From NCBI GenBank assembly GCA_030018795.1, contig JASEHA010000023.1, forward strand, positions 1 to 15,509: a stretch of DNA of 15,509 bases, given 5' to 3'. Source of the stretch: a bacterium. GTDB taxonomy: Bacteria; UBA9089; CG2-30-40-21. The translations under genes were made by a program, and so were the position numbers. The notes below the pieces were generated by a model, which was given only the letters and a program-made list of their open reading frames with translations, was not told the origin of the DNA and searched no databases. Within the stretch, counting starts at the first letter, position 1. Each line of letters begins with the position of its first letter. Shown piece after piece: positions 1-6,978 of this stretch.

Positions 1-55
1 ATTGAATGCATCAAGTAGTACACAATAAGAGACATGAAAGACGTTGCAATCAGTT
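1..55 (-). repeat. Left arm of a 55-bp inverted repeat (partner at 8998-9052)
   Basis: Bases 1-55 match the reverse complement of 8998-9052 at 54 of 55 positions; the one difference is at base 7. The match runs to the first base of the window, so the full repeat may be longer. A further stretch (66-93) matches the reverse complement of 8908-8935 with one mismatch. The two places therefore carry the same composite element, with different spacers (10 bp here, about 62 bp in the other copy). No coding capacity was recognised. Confidence 0.9.
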
Positions 56-74
56 CAGAGCACCAGTCACCAGT

Positions 75-92
75 AAAAACTTGAACATCGAG
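75..92 (+). repeat. 19-bp gene-flanking motif, copy 1 (18 of 19 bases)
   Basis: This is AAAAACTTGAACATCGAG, preceded by CACCAGT. It lies 43 bp beyond the stop codon of the minus-strand TPR gene. Read in the direction of that gene it is CTCGATGTTCAAG followed by a T run, the same orientation as the copies after recN and after the last gene. It could act as a weak terminator (5-bp imperfect stem, T run) or be a dispersed repeat end. Confidence 0.85.
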
Positions 93-135
93 TGTTACCA
101 AAATTCATTCCGAACACTATTGACTAACAACCTAT

Positions 136-2124
136 TTAGTGACCGCCACCGCCGTGACCACCACCTTCTCCACCGCCACCTTCACCGTGTTTCACTTTTT
201 TCGGCTGCTGTGCCTCATATTGCCACATCTTATATTCCTTCTCTTGTTTTTGCCGTTCCCTTTCTTCAAACCATTTCTTTACAGCTTCAGCCTCTAATCT
301 CTTCTTTTCCTTACCTCTAATTTCATGTCCATACTCTTCATCTATTTCACAGAGCCCTTCTGATACAGATGTTAACTGAACCTTCTTCAGTTTTCTTTCC
401 ATGTTATGGTATGCAGCTTTGCACTCTCCCCCCCCTCGTGCCGCATATTCAAGTGCCTGCCAATATTCCCCTGCGATATTCTTACCCTGTATCTCAGATA
501 AGACTGCTAAATTGTTTGTATATTTGCTCAAGGCAAGGTATCTCTCTCTCTTTTCCTCCTCTTTTATCCCTTTCAGGATAGCATTTTTATGTTCTTCTGC
601 AGCAGCCTCATATTCAGGGATAACCCTTGCTGTCTGATGAAGCATAATCTCTGCCTGTCCAATATTGACCTTAACCACAAAATCATTTAATCTGCTCAAA
701 ACCCTTTTCCATTCAGAAACAGCATCAGGGTATTTGCCAAGATTATAGTTGCATACCCCCATATTGTATCTCTGCTCATCTGTATCTATCCCATGTATTC
801 TTGTCTCAAGATAGTGTTTGAGTGCCTGTTCTTGATTTTTTAACTGATAAAAGTATATCATTGCCAGATGATGGTGAGCAGTGGCATTCTTTGGGTTGAT
901 GGCTATTGCCCGTTGAAACTTGGATAAGGCTTTATCATAGAACCTCTCTCTTTCATATATTTCACCTGCCAGGTTATGTGCCTTATCCATATCAGGGGCA
1001 TGCATAGTGGCTGCCTTGAGGTGATTAATAGCTGCCTTCCAATTCTTTTTTTTGTCCAGGATTTGAGCATAATGGTATCTTGCCTCTGCCTGTTCAGGGT
1101 AATGGGCAAGAATCTCCTTAAACAGCTCTGCAGCTATATCTGATCTGCCATTTTCCATATAATATATCCCTACCTCAGTCAAGGCTGCCTTTGAGCAAAC
1201 CACCTTGCCATGGGTATTTCGGGTTACAACCTTATGAATGTTTAATGCCTTTGGATAATCCTTAACCTTGACCAATGCCTGAATATAGAGTCCAAGTGCA
1301 TCTATGTTTCCCTTATCAATCTTAATACAATAGCGGAGAATCTCTTCTGCACCTTTAGGACGATTTGTTTTAAGAAGAACCCTTGCCAGATTAATCCATG
1401 CCGGCAAATAGCCTGTATGCCTCCTAATCAGTTTTTTCAGCCTTCTTTCAGCCTTATAAGGGTCACCATCCTTGATCATCAGATAAACAATCCCATTTTC
1501 AGCAATCACATTATGCGGGTCAAGTTTAAGCGAGTGCTCAAACTTTTCTTCAGCCCATTTGTAGGCTCCAATATCAAGATATGCCTTTCCAAATTGGTTG
1601 TAAGCATCTACAACACATTTCTCTATCCGAAAATGGGTTAATGCCTTTTTTAATGCCTCTTCTGCCTTAAAAAAATCCTTTTCCTTAATCAAACCAACAC
1701 CTTTTTTTACACAAGTATATGGGTAATAAACATGGTCGTAAAACGGACTAAATGAAACAGCTGCAATTGCACACAAAATTACGATTATGCTCAGCCAGAA
1801 ACCCTTGCTTGTAAGCACCTGCAGGATAGGGTTTGGCTTCTTTTCCACCTGCGGTTCAGGCTGCTGTATGACTTTAACCTTTTTTTCTGGAGGCTTTTCT
1901 TTGAGCGACTCTTCATCGTATCTGAACTCTTTTTTGTATAATGCCTCTTCAAATGTCAGGTCATCATCAATTTCAGGTTCTGTTTCCTCACTTGAATACT
2001 CATCAAAATACTCAGAGACTTCCCCCAATTCATCCTCTATCAGTGATGCTGTTGCTTGATCGTCCAACATATGATCCACAGAATCGGCGATATCTTCTTT
2101 TATATCTTTTTCTTGCTCAACCAT
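136..2124 (-). CDS. Membrane-anchored tetratricopeptide-repeat protein
   Basis: This 662-residue protein probably acts as a protein-interaction scaffold at the inner membrane. Residues 1-95 are very acidic and low in hydrophobics and look disordered. A single hydrophobic segment at about 109-126 (GFWLSIIVILCAIAAVSF) has no signal-peptidase site and lies after the acidic stretch, so a single-pass anchor with a cytoplasmic N-terminus is likely. From about 145 to 560 there are roughly ten degenerate TPR units, recognisable by patterns such as YDKALSKFQRAIAINPKNA. Residues 605-640 are highly charged and probably helical. The tail is a Gly/His/Glu run ending GGGHGGGGH. The start is supported by GGAG (minus strand, at 2134-2137) nine bases upstream of ATG. 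The gene is convergent with nothing in view and is separated from the deaminase gene by repeats. Its specific partner is unknown. Confidence 0.85.
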   Translation of the reverse strand: MVEQEKDIKEDIADSVDHMLDDQATASLIEDELGEVSEYFDEYSSEETEPEIDDDLTFEEALYKKEFRYDEESLKEKPPEKKVKVIQQPEPQVEKKPNPILQVLTSKGFWLSIIVILCAIAAVSFSPFYDHVYYPYTCVKKGVGLIKEKDFFKAEEALKKALTHFRIEKCVVDAYNQFGKAYLDIGAYKWAEEKFEHSLKLDPHNVIAENGIVYLMIKDGDPYKAERRLKKLIRRHTGYLPAWINLARVLLKTNRPKGAEEILRYCIKIDKGNIDALGLYIQALVKVKDYPKALNIHKVVTRNTHGKVVCSKAALTEVGIYYMENGRSDIAAELFKEILAHYPEQAEARYHYAQILDKKKNWKAAINHLKAATMHAPDMDKAHNLAGEIYERERFYDKALSKFQRAIAINPKNATAHHHLAMIYFYQLKNQEQALKHYLETRIHGIDTDEQRYNMGVCNYNLGKYPDAVSEWKRVLSRLNDFVVKVNIGQAEIMLHQTARVIPEYEAAAEEHKNAILKGIKEEEKRERYLALSKYTNNLAVLSEIQGKNIAGEYWQALEYAARGGGECKAAYHNMERKLKKVQLTSVSEGLCEIDEEYGHEIRGKEKKRLEAEAVKKWFEERERQKQEKEYKMWQYEAQQPKKVKHGEGGGGEGGGHGGGGH

Positions 2125-2133
2125 TTGTTCAGA

Positions 2134-2137
2134 CTCC
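2134..2137 (-). promoter_or_regulatory. Ribosome binding site of the TPR gene
   Basis: GGAG on the minus strand, nine bases before the ATG at 2124, supports the chosen start. Confidence 0.55.
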
Positions 2138-2161
2138 GTAGTAAAGAGCGGTTATTTGTTA

Positions 2162-2285
2162 GTGTCAACCTTAATCTGTCGCATGTAGTAGAGGCACAAC
2201 ATGTTGCGTCTCTACATTGGGAAAGGGCAGGGATAAGCTCTGCCCCTACACTAACCTATCCGACAATTGATGGTTGACGCGACAC
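2162..2285 (+). repeat. MITE-like repeat, copy A (124 bp)
   Basis: The element begins GTGTCAACCTTAATCTGTCG and ends with CAATTGATGGTTGACGCGACAC. These ends form an imperfect inverted repeat; about 16 of 20 positions agree when one end is reverse-complemented. The interior holds a near-palindrome at 2188-2215 (GTAGAGGCACAACA against TGTTGCGTCTCTAC) and a second hairpin-like run rich in GGGCAG/CTGCCC. No ORF of note. The ends are nearly identical to those of copy B at 2332-2431. Confidence 0.8.
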
Positions 2286-2331
2286 TATTCTTCCCCGCGC
2301 GAGTGGGGGTGTTCACTGGTGCACTGGGGTC

Positions 2332-2431
2332 GTGTCAACCTTAATTTGTCGCACAACCATTGTATTGTGCATTTACACAGGGCGGGGAAACCCCGCCCCT
2401 ACTATCCGACAATTGATGGTTGACGCGACAC
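2332..2431 (+). repeat. MITE-like repeat, copy B (100 bp)
   Basis: It has the same left end (one base different in 22) and the same right end as copy A, but a different interior. That interior contains a perfect 8-bp stem, GGGCGGGG-AAA-CCCCGCCC, at 2380-2398. The two copies are 46 bp apart and in the same orientation. Copy B stops nine bases before the stop codon of the deaminase gene and could also serve as its terminator region, although no T run follows the GC stem in that direction. Confidence 0.8.
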
Positions 2432-2440
2432 TATCATTCT

Positions 2441-2893
2441 TCAGCTAACTACTAAATTCACCTCTATCCCCGCACAGGACAGAAATTCTACCCCATCCCT
2501 GGGTCTATCCTCATCAAGGCATACTACCCTTGTTATCCCTGCAGAAACAATCATCTTGGCACAGAGGATGCAGACAAGTCCATTGATATAAATGGCACAC
2601 CCCTCTGTAGGAATACCAAATCTGGCACACTGGAGAATAGCTGAAGCCTCGCCATGTGTACATGCTCCAGCCTCATACCTTGTCCCACTTTCGATATTCA
2701 TCTTGTCCCTATAACACTCATTAATATCAATACAATGAGCTGCCCCACTGATACAGATGCCGTTATATCCTGTGGCAATTACCCTCTTGCCACGAACTAT
2801 CACTGCCCCAACCTTCTTTCGGATGCAGGTAGACCGCTCAGAGATCAGGTTTGCCATTTTAATGAAGTATTCATCCCATGATGGACGGGTCAT
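2441..2893 (-). CDS. dCMP/cytidine deaminase family protein (ComEB-like)
   Basis: At 150 residues this has the size of zinc-dependent dCMP deaminases, which convert dCMP to dUMP for thymidylate synthesis. N-terminal RPSWDEYFIKMANLISERSTC followed by RKKVGAVIV and GYNG is the family pattern. The zinc site is visible as H80-G-E82 (usually HAE) and C108-I-L-C111, followed by AKMIVSAGI. The base before C108 encodes Val where the family almost always has Pro (PCxxC). Zinc ligands H80, C108 and C111 and the proton-shuttling E82 are all kept, so the enzyme may still be active. A late-competence ComE operon role is not suggested by the neighbours. The start is supported by AGAGGG a few bases upstream. 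The substrate (dCMP or another cytosine or guanine compound) cannot be fixed from sequence. Confidence 0.88.
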   Translation of the reverse strand: MTRPSWDEYFIKMANLISERSTCIRKKVGAVIVRGKRVIATGYNGICISGAAHCIDINECYRDKMNIESGTRYEAGACTHGEASAILQCARFGIPTEGCAIYINGLVCILCAKMIVSAGITRVVCLDEDRPRDGVEFLSCAGIEVNLVVS

Positions 2894-2896
2894 AAT

Positions 2897-2903
2897 TCCC
2901 TCT
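2897..2903 (-). promoter_or_regulatory. Ribosome binding site of the deaminase gene
   Basis: AGAGGGA on the minus strand lies immediately upstream of the ATG at 2893, with the GAGG core about five bases away. It fixes this start. Confidence 0.6.
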
Positions 2904-2913
2904 TCTATCGTAG

Positions 2914-2936
2914 TAGCACAGGCATCCTTGCCTGTG
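2914..2936 (-). repeat. Short hairpin repeat, inverted relative of the one at 3293-3315
   Basis: An 8-bp stem, CACAGGCA/TGCCTGTG, with a 4-base loop lies at 2917-2936. Its reverse complement closely resembles CACAAGCAGGATGCTTGTG at 3293-3311, with TTAC/CTAC following in both. It sits in the 5' leader of the minus-strand deaminase gene. Confidence 0.7.
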
Positions 2937-2937
2937 G

Positions 2938-2957
2938 TTTGACAAAATTTGACAAAA
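2938..2957 (+). repeat. Tandem 10-bp duplication TTTGACAAAA x2
   Basis: Two perfect adjacent copies of TTTGACAAAA. Each contains TTGACA, but no good -10 box follows at 16-18 bp on this strand. The remaining sequence of the 2894-3221 intergenic region, outside the promoter, leader repeat and hairpins listed here, shows nothing recognisable. Confidence 0.85.
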
Positions 2958-3044
2958 TATGATGGATGCCTTCTTTGGCAGCCTATCCACTTATTACCTA
3001 CTCATGATACCATACCAGACAAAATATTGCAAGCAAAAAATGTC

Positions 3045-3073
3045 TTGACAAGTGGGAAGGAATAGGGTATATT
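3045..3073 (+). promoter_or_regulatory. Sigma-70 promoter for the M6 metalloprotease / PorV-like pair
   Basis: Perfect -35 TTGACA (3045-3050), a 17-bp spacer and -10 TATATT (3068-3073). Transcription would begin near 3080, giving a leader of about 140 nt before the ATG at 3222, or about 285 nt before the alternative start at 3366. Confidence 0.78.
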
Positions 3074-3101
3074 ATGAACACAATGTAGGTTACCACAGAG
3101 A

Positions 3102-3179
3102 GCGCCAGGCACCAGAACACCAGTAAAGAATTTGACTAATACTCTGGTAACTGATATACTGGTGGCTGGTGCACTGGTG
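3102..3179 (+). repeat. Imperfect inverted repeat of CACCAG units in the leader
   Basis: The left arm, 3102-3124, is built of CCAG units (GCGCCAGGCACCAGAACACC...). It is nearly complementary to the right arm at 3157-3179 (ACTGGTGGCTGGTGCACTGG...). In the transcript this would fold into a long hairpin between the promoter and the start codon. Related CACCAG/CTGGTG fragments occur at 61-73, 2313-2326 and 8928-8935. Confidence 0.65.
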
Positions 3180-3221
3180 ATAGGGAATGCAGACAAAAAG
3201 GAAAGGATAGAATAATAACTG

Positions 3222-5867
3222 ATGTTAAACATTTTTTGGCGATATTGGAAGGATAAGAATGCAGGGCAGGCATTTTTGTCTGCCACAAGCAGCACAAGCA
3301 GGATGCTTGTGTTACAATGTTGGAAGGGCAAGAATGCTGGGCAGGCATTTTTGTTCAACTTCCTGATGTGCGTGGTTATGGTATGCAGCTGGTCACTGCT
3401 GCTCGTTCAGACTGCCTCAGCTACCCCGCCACTCTATCCAGGGATGGGGACAGGCCACAAGGATGATGTGGCACCTATGCACTATCGGATGGAAAAGGGG
3501 GAAGGCAGGCTGCTGGCACCGGGTGAGCCGGGGATTGGAAATATTGGAAATGAAGTTTCTACCACTGGCACGGTATCAGTGATTGCACTAATGGTAGATT
3601 TTTCAGATGTTTCGTTTACACAAAATCGAAATAGAGCCTATTTCCAAGAGCTGATGAAAAAATTTGTTGAGTATTATCGGCAAAATTCGTATGGAAAGTT
3701 GGAGATAAGATATCATGTTGCTGCCAACACGTATCGATTAGGAACGATAAGTCACTACGGAAATGGTAATGAGACAGCTTTGATTAAAGATGCAGTTAAG
3801 GCTGCAGACGCTACAGTTGACTTTAGCGAATATGATGCCCTGATAGTAATCCATGCTGGGCAGGGAAAGGAATCAAGCAGCATAAGTAATGATATTCACT
3901 CTCAATTTATATATAATAGTATGAGTATCGTTGGGACAAATGATGGTGTTGGTGTTTTTGGTGCCTGCATTGTCCCTGAGCATGAGGGCAGTGCCTCACC
4001 ATTTGGCATATTCTGCCATGAGTTTGGACATCAGCTTGGTCTGCCGGATTTATATGATACAACCGGAAATTCTGAAGGTATTGGCAAATGGGGCGTGATG
4101 TCCTCTGGGGCATGGAATGGCTCGACCCAGGGCTCATCCCCGTCACATTTTGATGCCTGGTGTAAGGTGAAGCTTGGCTGGGTAACACCTCAAACCGTAA
4201 CCACTACCCTTATCCATAAAAACATCCCCAATGTAGAGACAAACCCTGTTGTATATAAGCTCTGGAATAATACTATGGACAGTGAGGAATACTTCCTGGT
4301 TGAGAATCGGCAGGATGCATATCTGCCAGGCAAGGGCTTGCTTATCTGGCATGTGGATGATGGTCAACAAACCAATGATAATCGAGAGCATTACATGGTT
4401 GCTCTGGAACAGGCAGATGGGTTGAAACAACTTGAGTATATTAAAGATAATCGTGGTGATGCAGGCGACCCATACCCTGGCAGCACAGGCAACAAGTATT
4501 TTGATGATTGGAGCATTCCCAACAGCCGTACATATCAAGGTAATTCTACCTATATCGCTGTAACCAATATCAGCGATTCTGCTGCTGCTATGACAGCAGA
4601 CCTGAGTGTTATGTCGTCAAGGATCAATCTTATCAGCCCGTATGATAACGATGTACTTCCAACCAGCACCCCAACCTTTACATGGACAGCGATTGAAGGG
4701 GCAGGGACATATACGCTGTTTGTTGGAACGCATACCATTACTGATATAGCTACGACCTCATACCATCTTCAGACCCCACTCACAGAAAACGCTTCCTATA
4801 CATGGCAAGTTATGTCTAAAACCCAACATGGCACAGTCAGTTCAGATATCTGGTGCTTCTGGATAGATGCCATTCAGTCATCTCCACCTGCTCCCATACT
4901 ACTCTCGCCGATAGATAGGCAAACAATCTCTCAGCAAACCCCAACCTTCAGGTTTGAGGCATCCACTGACCCTGATCCAATGGATGAGGTGAAATATGTT
5001 GTCGAGTACTGGATGGGTTCTGGCACAACAACATCCAGCGGAAATATTAGCACTAACTTCTATACACCATCGCAAAATATGGGTGAGGGCAGCTATTCAT
5101 GGAAGGTAAAGGCTTTCGATAAAGCAGGTCATGCTGCCTGGAGCGAGACAGCTACATTCATCATCCAATTGATTACCGAAAAAGGCGGCACTATTACAAC
5201 TCAGGATGGGACAACCGTTGTCTTCCCAGAAGGGGCAGTAGCTGGTGCAGTAAATTTTGACATTCTCATGCCGGGCGAGATTGGGGCAGCCGCTCAACAG
5301 GCTATTGATTCATCTACAGGTGTAAATATCGCCACCATTACCATTCGGCAGATACAGGTAACATCCGGACAGACTATCTTTGATAAACCAGCAACCATCT
5401 TTATCCCCTATTCTGGGGCAAACACGCAAGCAATCTACAGCCTTAGCCCGTACAACACATGGGAGAAATTAGAGAGCAGCATAAATACAACCAGTCAGAC
5501 AATTCAGGCACAGGTGTATTTTTCTTCTGTGCTTGGGATAGGACCTGCGACAGACTACCGCCCATCTACAAGTATGATATCATCTGTGACCAATTGGCCC
5601 AACCCATTTGTTGGTGGCAAGGAGTCAACCACTATCTATTATGTGTTAAAGAAAGATGTTGATGTGTCTATCAGTATTTATAATCCGATTGGTGAGCTGG
5701 TCTGGAAGACACACTTTGAGGCAAATAATAATGGTGCAAGGCCGGGGGTAAATGAAATAACCTGGGATGGTAAAAACGGTGAGAATGAAAGGGTAAGCCA
5801 GGGGATATACTTCTGTGTTATTGAGGCTGATGGCAGCAGGAAGATACGGAAGATAGGGGTGAGGTAG
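3222..5867 (+). CDS. Secreted M6-family zinc metalloprotease with C-terminal FlgD-like domain
   Basis: At 881 residues in the longest reading, this is an immune-inhibitor-A-like (peptidase M6) secreted protease. The zinc site is H266-E-F-G-H270-Q-L-G-L-P-D276, followed by the GKWGVMSSGAWNG segment usual in M6 enzymes. After the catalytic region (about 100-465) come two fibronectin-III/Ig-like domains (about 468-555 and 557-648, each with the ASYTWQV/GSYSWKV pattern). A ZU5-like domain follows (about 650-760, GGTITTQDGTTVVFPEGAV). The end is a FlgD/T9SS-CTD-like domain (about 785-881: NWPNPF, GELVW, WDGKNG, RKIGVR). The signal peptide, CSWSLLLVQTASA, sits at about residues 55-67, too far in for an N-terminal signal. 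The true start is therefore probably ATG 3366 or 3378; the 48 residues before 3366 are encoded by repeats. The PorV-like gene begins one base after the stop, suggesting cotranscription. Confidence 0.9.
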   Translation: MLNIFWRYWKDKNAGQAFLSATSSTSRMLVLQCWKGKNAGQAFLFNFLMCVVMVCSWSLLLVQTASATPPLYPGMGTGHKDDVAPMHYRMEKGEGRLLAPGEPGIGNIGNEVSTTGTVSVIALMVDFSDVSFTQNRNRAYFQELMKKFVEYYRQNSYGKLEIRYHVAANTYRLGTISHYGNGNETALIKDAVKAADATVDFSEYDALIVIHAGQGKESSSISNDIHSQFIYNSMSIVGTNDGVGVFGACIVPEHEGSASPFGIFCHEFGHQLGLPDLYDTTGNSEGIGKWGVMSSGAWNGSTQGSSPSHFDAWCKVKLGWVTPQTVTTTLIHKNIPNVETNPVVYKLWNNTMDSEEYFLVENRQDAYLPGKGLLIWHVDDGQQTNDNREHYMVALEQADGLKQLEYIKDNRGDAGDPYPGSTGNKYFDDWSIPNSRTYQGNSTYIAVTNISDSAAAMTADLSVMSSRINLISPYDNDVLPTSTPTFTWTAIEGAGTYTLFVGTHTITDIATTSYHLQTPLTENASYTWQVMSKTQHGTVSSDIWCFWIDAIQSSPPAPILLSPIDRQTISQQTPTFRFEASTDPDPMDEVKYVVEYWMGSGTTTSSGNISTNFYTPSQNMGEGSYSWKVKAFDKAGHAAWSETATFIIQLITEKGGTITTQDGTTVVFPEGAVAGAVNFDILMPGEIGAAAQQAIDSSTGVNIATITIRQIQVTSGQTIFDKPATIFIPYSGANTQAIYSLSPYNTWEKLESSINTTSQTIQAQVYFSSVLGIGPATDYRPSTSMISSVTNWPNPFVGGKESTTIYYVLKKDVDVSISIYNPIGELVWKTHFEANNNGARPGVNEITWDGKNGENERVSQGIYFCVIEADGSRKIRKIGVR
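3245..3354 (+). repeat. Pair of 35-bp direct repeats around a hairpin
   Basis: 3245-3279 and 3320-3354 agree at 32 of 35 bases, with a period of 75 bp. Between them is a perfect 8-bp stem, CACAAGCA-GGA-TGCTTGTG (3293-3311). Because 75 is a multiple of three, the protease reading frame runs through both copies and yields KNAGQAFL twice. This looks like a dispersed non-coding repeat captured in an open frame. Confidence 0.85.
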
Positions 5868-5868
5868 G

Positions 5869-6858
5869 ATGTGGGATGTAAAATGCAGAATGCAGAATGC
5901 AGAATGCGGAATGCGGAAACAGAAAACAAGTCTTACGCAACAATGCGAAGAACGCAGAGTGGGGAGAGAATACAGGGCATCTTTCCTGTGGCTACTGGTT
6001 TTTCTACTCCTGCCTGCGGTTGTTTGTGCCGAACAAAAGCCTGATGCAGGTCAGATGGAGTATTTTCTGAAATTGGCTGCTAATGCTCGCACGCTTGGCA
6101 TGGGTGCATCTGGTGTGGCTTGCAAGGATGCCGGGATATTTCACAATCCAGCCGGGATAGCATGGACACAAGGCAAGCATCTGCAACTGATGTTTGCTGT
6201 CCTTCCATTTCCTGACACAAGCTACACCCTTCTGAGCTATACCCAGCCAGTGGGGAAAAATTGGGGGATTGGGATTGGTGTGCCTGTTCTCAAGGTTACT
6301 GGTGCAGAGAAAAGAACGGGCATGTATGAAAGCTCTGGCACATTTGATGACCAACAAATGGCTCTGGGATTGGGACTGGCTCGGTCATTTTCTCCAAGAC
6401 TTTCTGCTGGGCTTACACTTAAGGCAATCCAGCAACGATTCGATAAGGAAACAACATCCAGTGGTGATATTGACCTTGGCATGCTCTATCAGCACCCTTT
6501 AAGAAGAGGCAGGGGTGGTTTAGGCATCAGCCTTCAAAACATCCTTGGCTCAACAGTCAAACATGTAGCTGGAGAGGATAAGATGCCGCAAATAATTATG
6601 GTTGGGATTGCTTGTCATCCAATTGACAGAATGCTGCTGGCTGTTGACATAAAGAAGTCAGACAAACAGGCAATCAGGCTACATCTTGGCGGTGAATATT
6701 CACCTTTTGATATCTTAAGCCTTCGTATCGGCTATGATGACCAGGGGTATCTTACGGCTGGGGTTGGGATAAGAACGCAGAATACTACCATTGATTATGG
6801 GCTGCAAAATCATGATTACAAGCTGAGTCATAGGGTTTCTGTTGGTGTTATGTTTTAA
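5869..6858 (+). CDS. PorV/UPF0164-like outer-membrane beta-barrel protein
   Basis: At 329 residues this resembles PorV/PorQ-family barrels. The mature start, LKLAANARTLGMGASGVAC, and DAGIFHNPAGIAW match the family's GARxxGMGxA and NPAG signatures. Repeated short amphipathic strands follow, and the C-terminus ends in Phe (SHRVSVGVMF), typical of outer-membrane barrels. PorV itself works with type IX secretion as an outer-membrane carrier for CTD proteins. The gene starts one base after the protease stop, with GGTGAG just upstream of ATG 5869, so translational coupling is plausible. However, residues 6-17 come from a heptamer tandem repeat and the hydrophobic signal (LWLLVFLLLPAVVCA) begins only near residue 40. 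The start could instead be ATG 5911 or an alternative codon further in. The barrel assignment is firm; the carrier role is inference. Confidence 0.82.
   Translation: MWDVKCRMQNAECGMRKQKTSLTQQCEERRVGREYRASFLWLLVFLLLPAVVCAEQKPDAGQMEYFLKLAANARTLGMGASGVACKDAGIFHNPAGIAWTQGKHLQLMFAVLPFPDTSYTLLSYTQPVGKNWGIGIGVPVLKVTGAEKRTGMYESSGTFDDQQMALGLGLARSFSPRLSAGLTLKAIQQRFDKETTSSGDIDLGMLYQHPLRRGRGGLGISLQNILGSTVKHVAGEDKMPQIIMVGIACHPIDRMLLAVDIKKSDKQAIRLHLGGEYSPFDILSLRIGYDDQGYLTAGVGIRTQNTTIDYGLQNHDYKLSHRVSVGVMF
5882..5916 (+). repeat. Tandem heptamer repeat (AATGCAG x3, AATGCGG x2)
   Basis: Five adjacent 7-bp units cover 35 bp inside the 5' end of the PorV-like reading frame. Since 7 is not a multiple of three, each unit shifts the frame, so a change in copy number would disconnect the ATG at 5869 from the barrel. 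Confidence 0.9.
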
Positions 6859-6877
6859 GGAGAGCAGAAAGCAGTAA

Positions 6878-6896
6878 GCACCTTTAGGTGCGTTTT
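6878..6896 (+). terminator. Intrinsic terminator after the protease / PorV-like operon
   Basis: Stem GCACCT (6878-6883) and AGGTGC (6886-6891), read as GCACC-TTTA-GGTGC with a four-base loop, followed after one G by TTTTAATT. It begins 20 bases after the PorV-like stop codon, which suits termination before recN. The stem is short, so efficiency is uncertain. Confidence 0.6.
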
Positions 6897-6978
6897 AATT
6901 GTATGCACCATAACAGACAGGTCTAAAAACCCTCACTACATGCTCTGCGTCTCCGTGTCTCTGTGGTGAATTCCTCGC

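Noticed and set aside
75..92. LexA/SOS box (GAACAT half-site) in the 19-bp motif
   Set aside because: The second half-site is missing (GAACATCGAG is not GAACATATGTTC), and the motif is not upstream of recN.
1..96. CRISPR repeat or array
   Set aside because: The 55-bp unit occurs once here and once in inverted orientation 9 kb away, with no tandem repeat-spacer structure and no cas genes.
2140..2168. Minus-strand TTGACA (in the end of repeat copy A) with TTTACT 17 bp away as a promoter for the TPR gene
   Set aside because: The predicted start of transcription (about 2133) would fall within or after the GGAG ribosome binding site, and the -10 box is poor. It is kept only as a remark on the repeat end.
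3002..3358. Minus-strand ORF with two NACPAF-type repeats
   Set aside because: It is the antisense reading of the 35-bp direct repeats and the promoter region of the protease gene; no ribosome binding site or domain.
6899..6927. TTGTAT-17-TCTAAA upstream of recN as a promoter
   Set aside because: Only three and four of six consensus bases; this level of match is common by chance.
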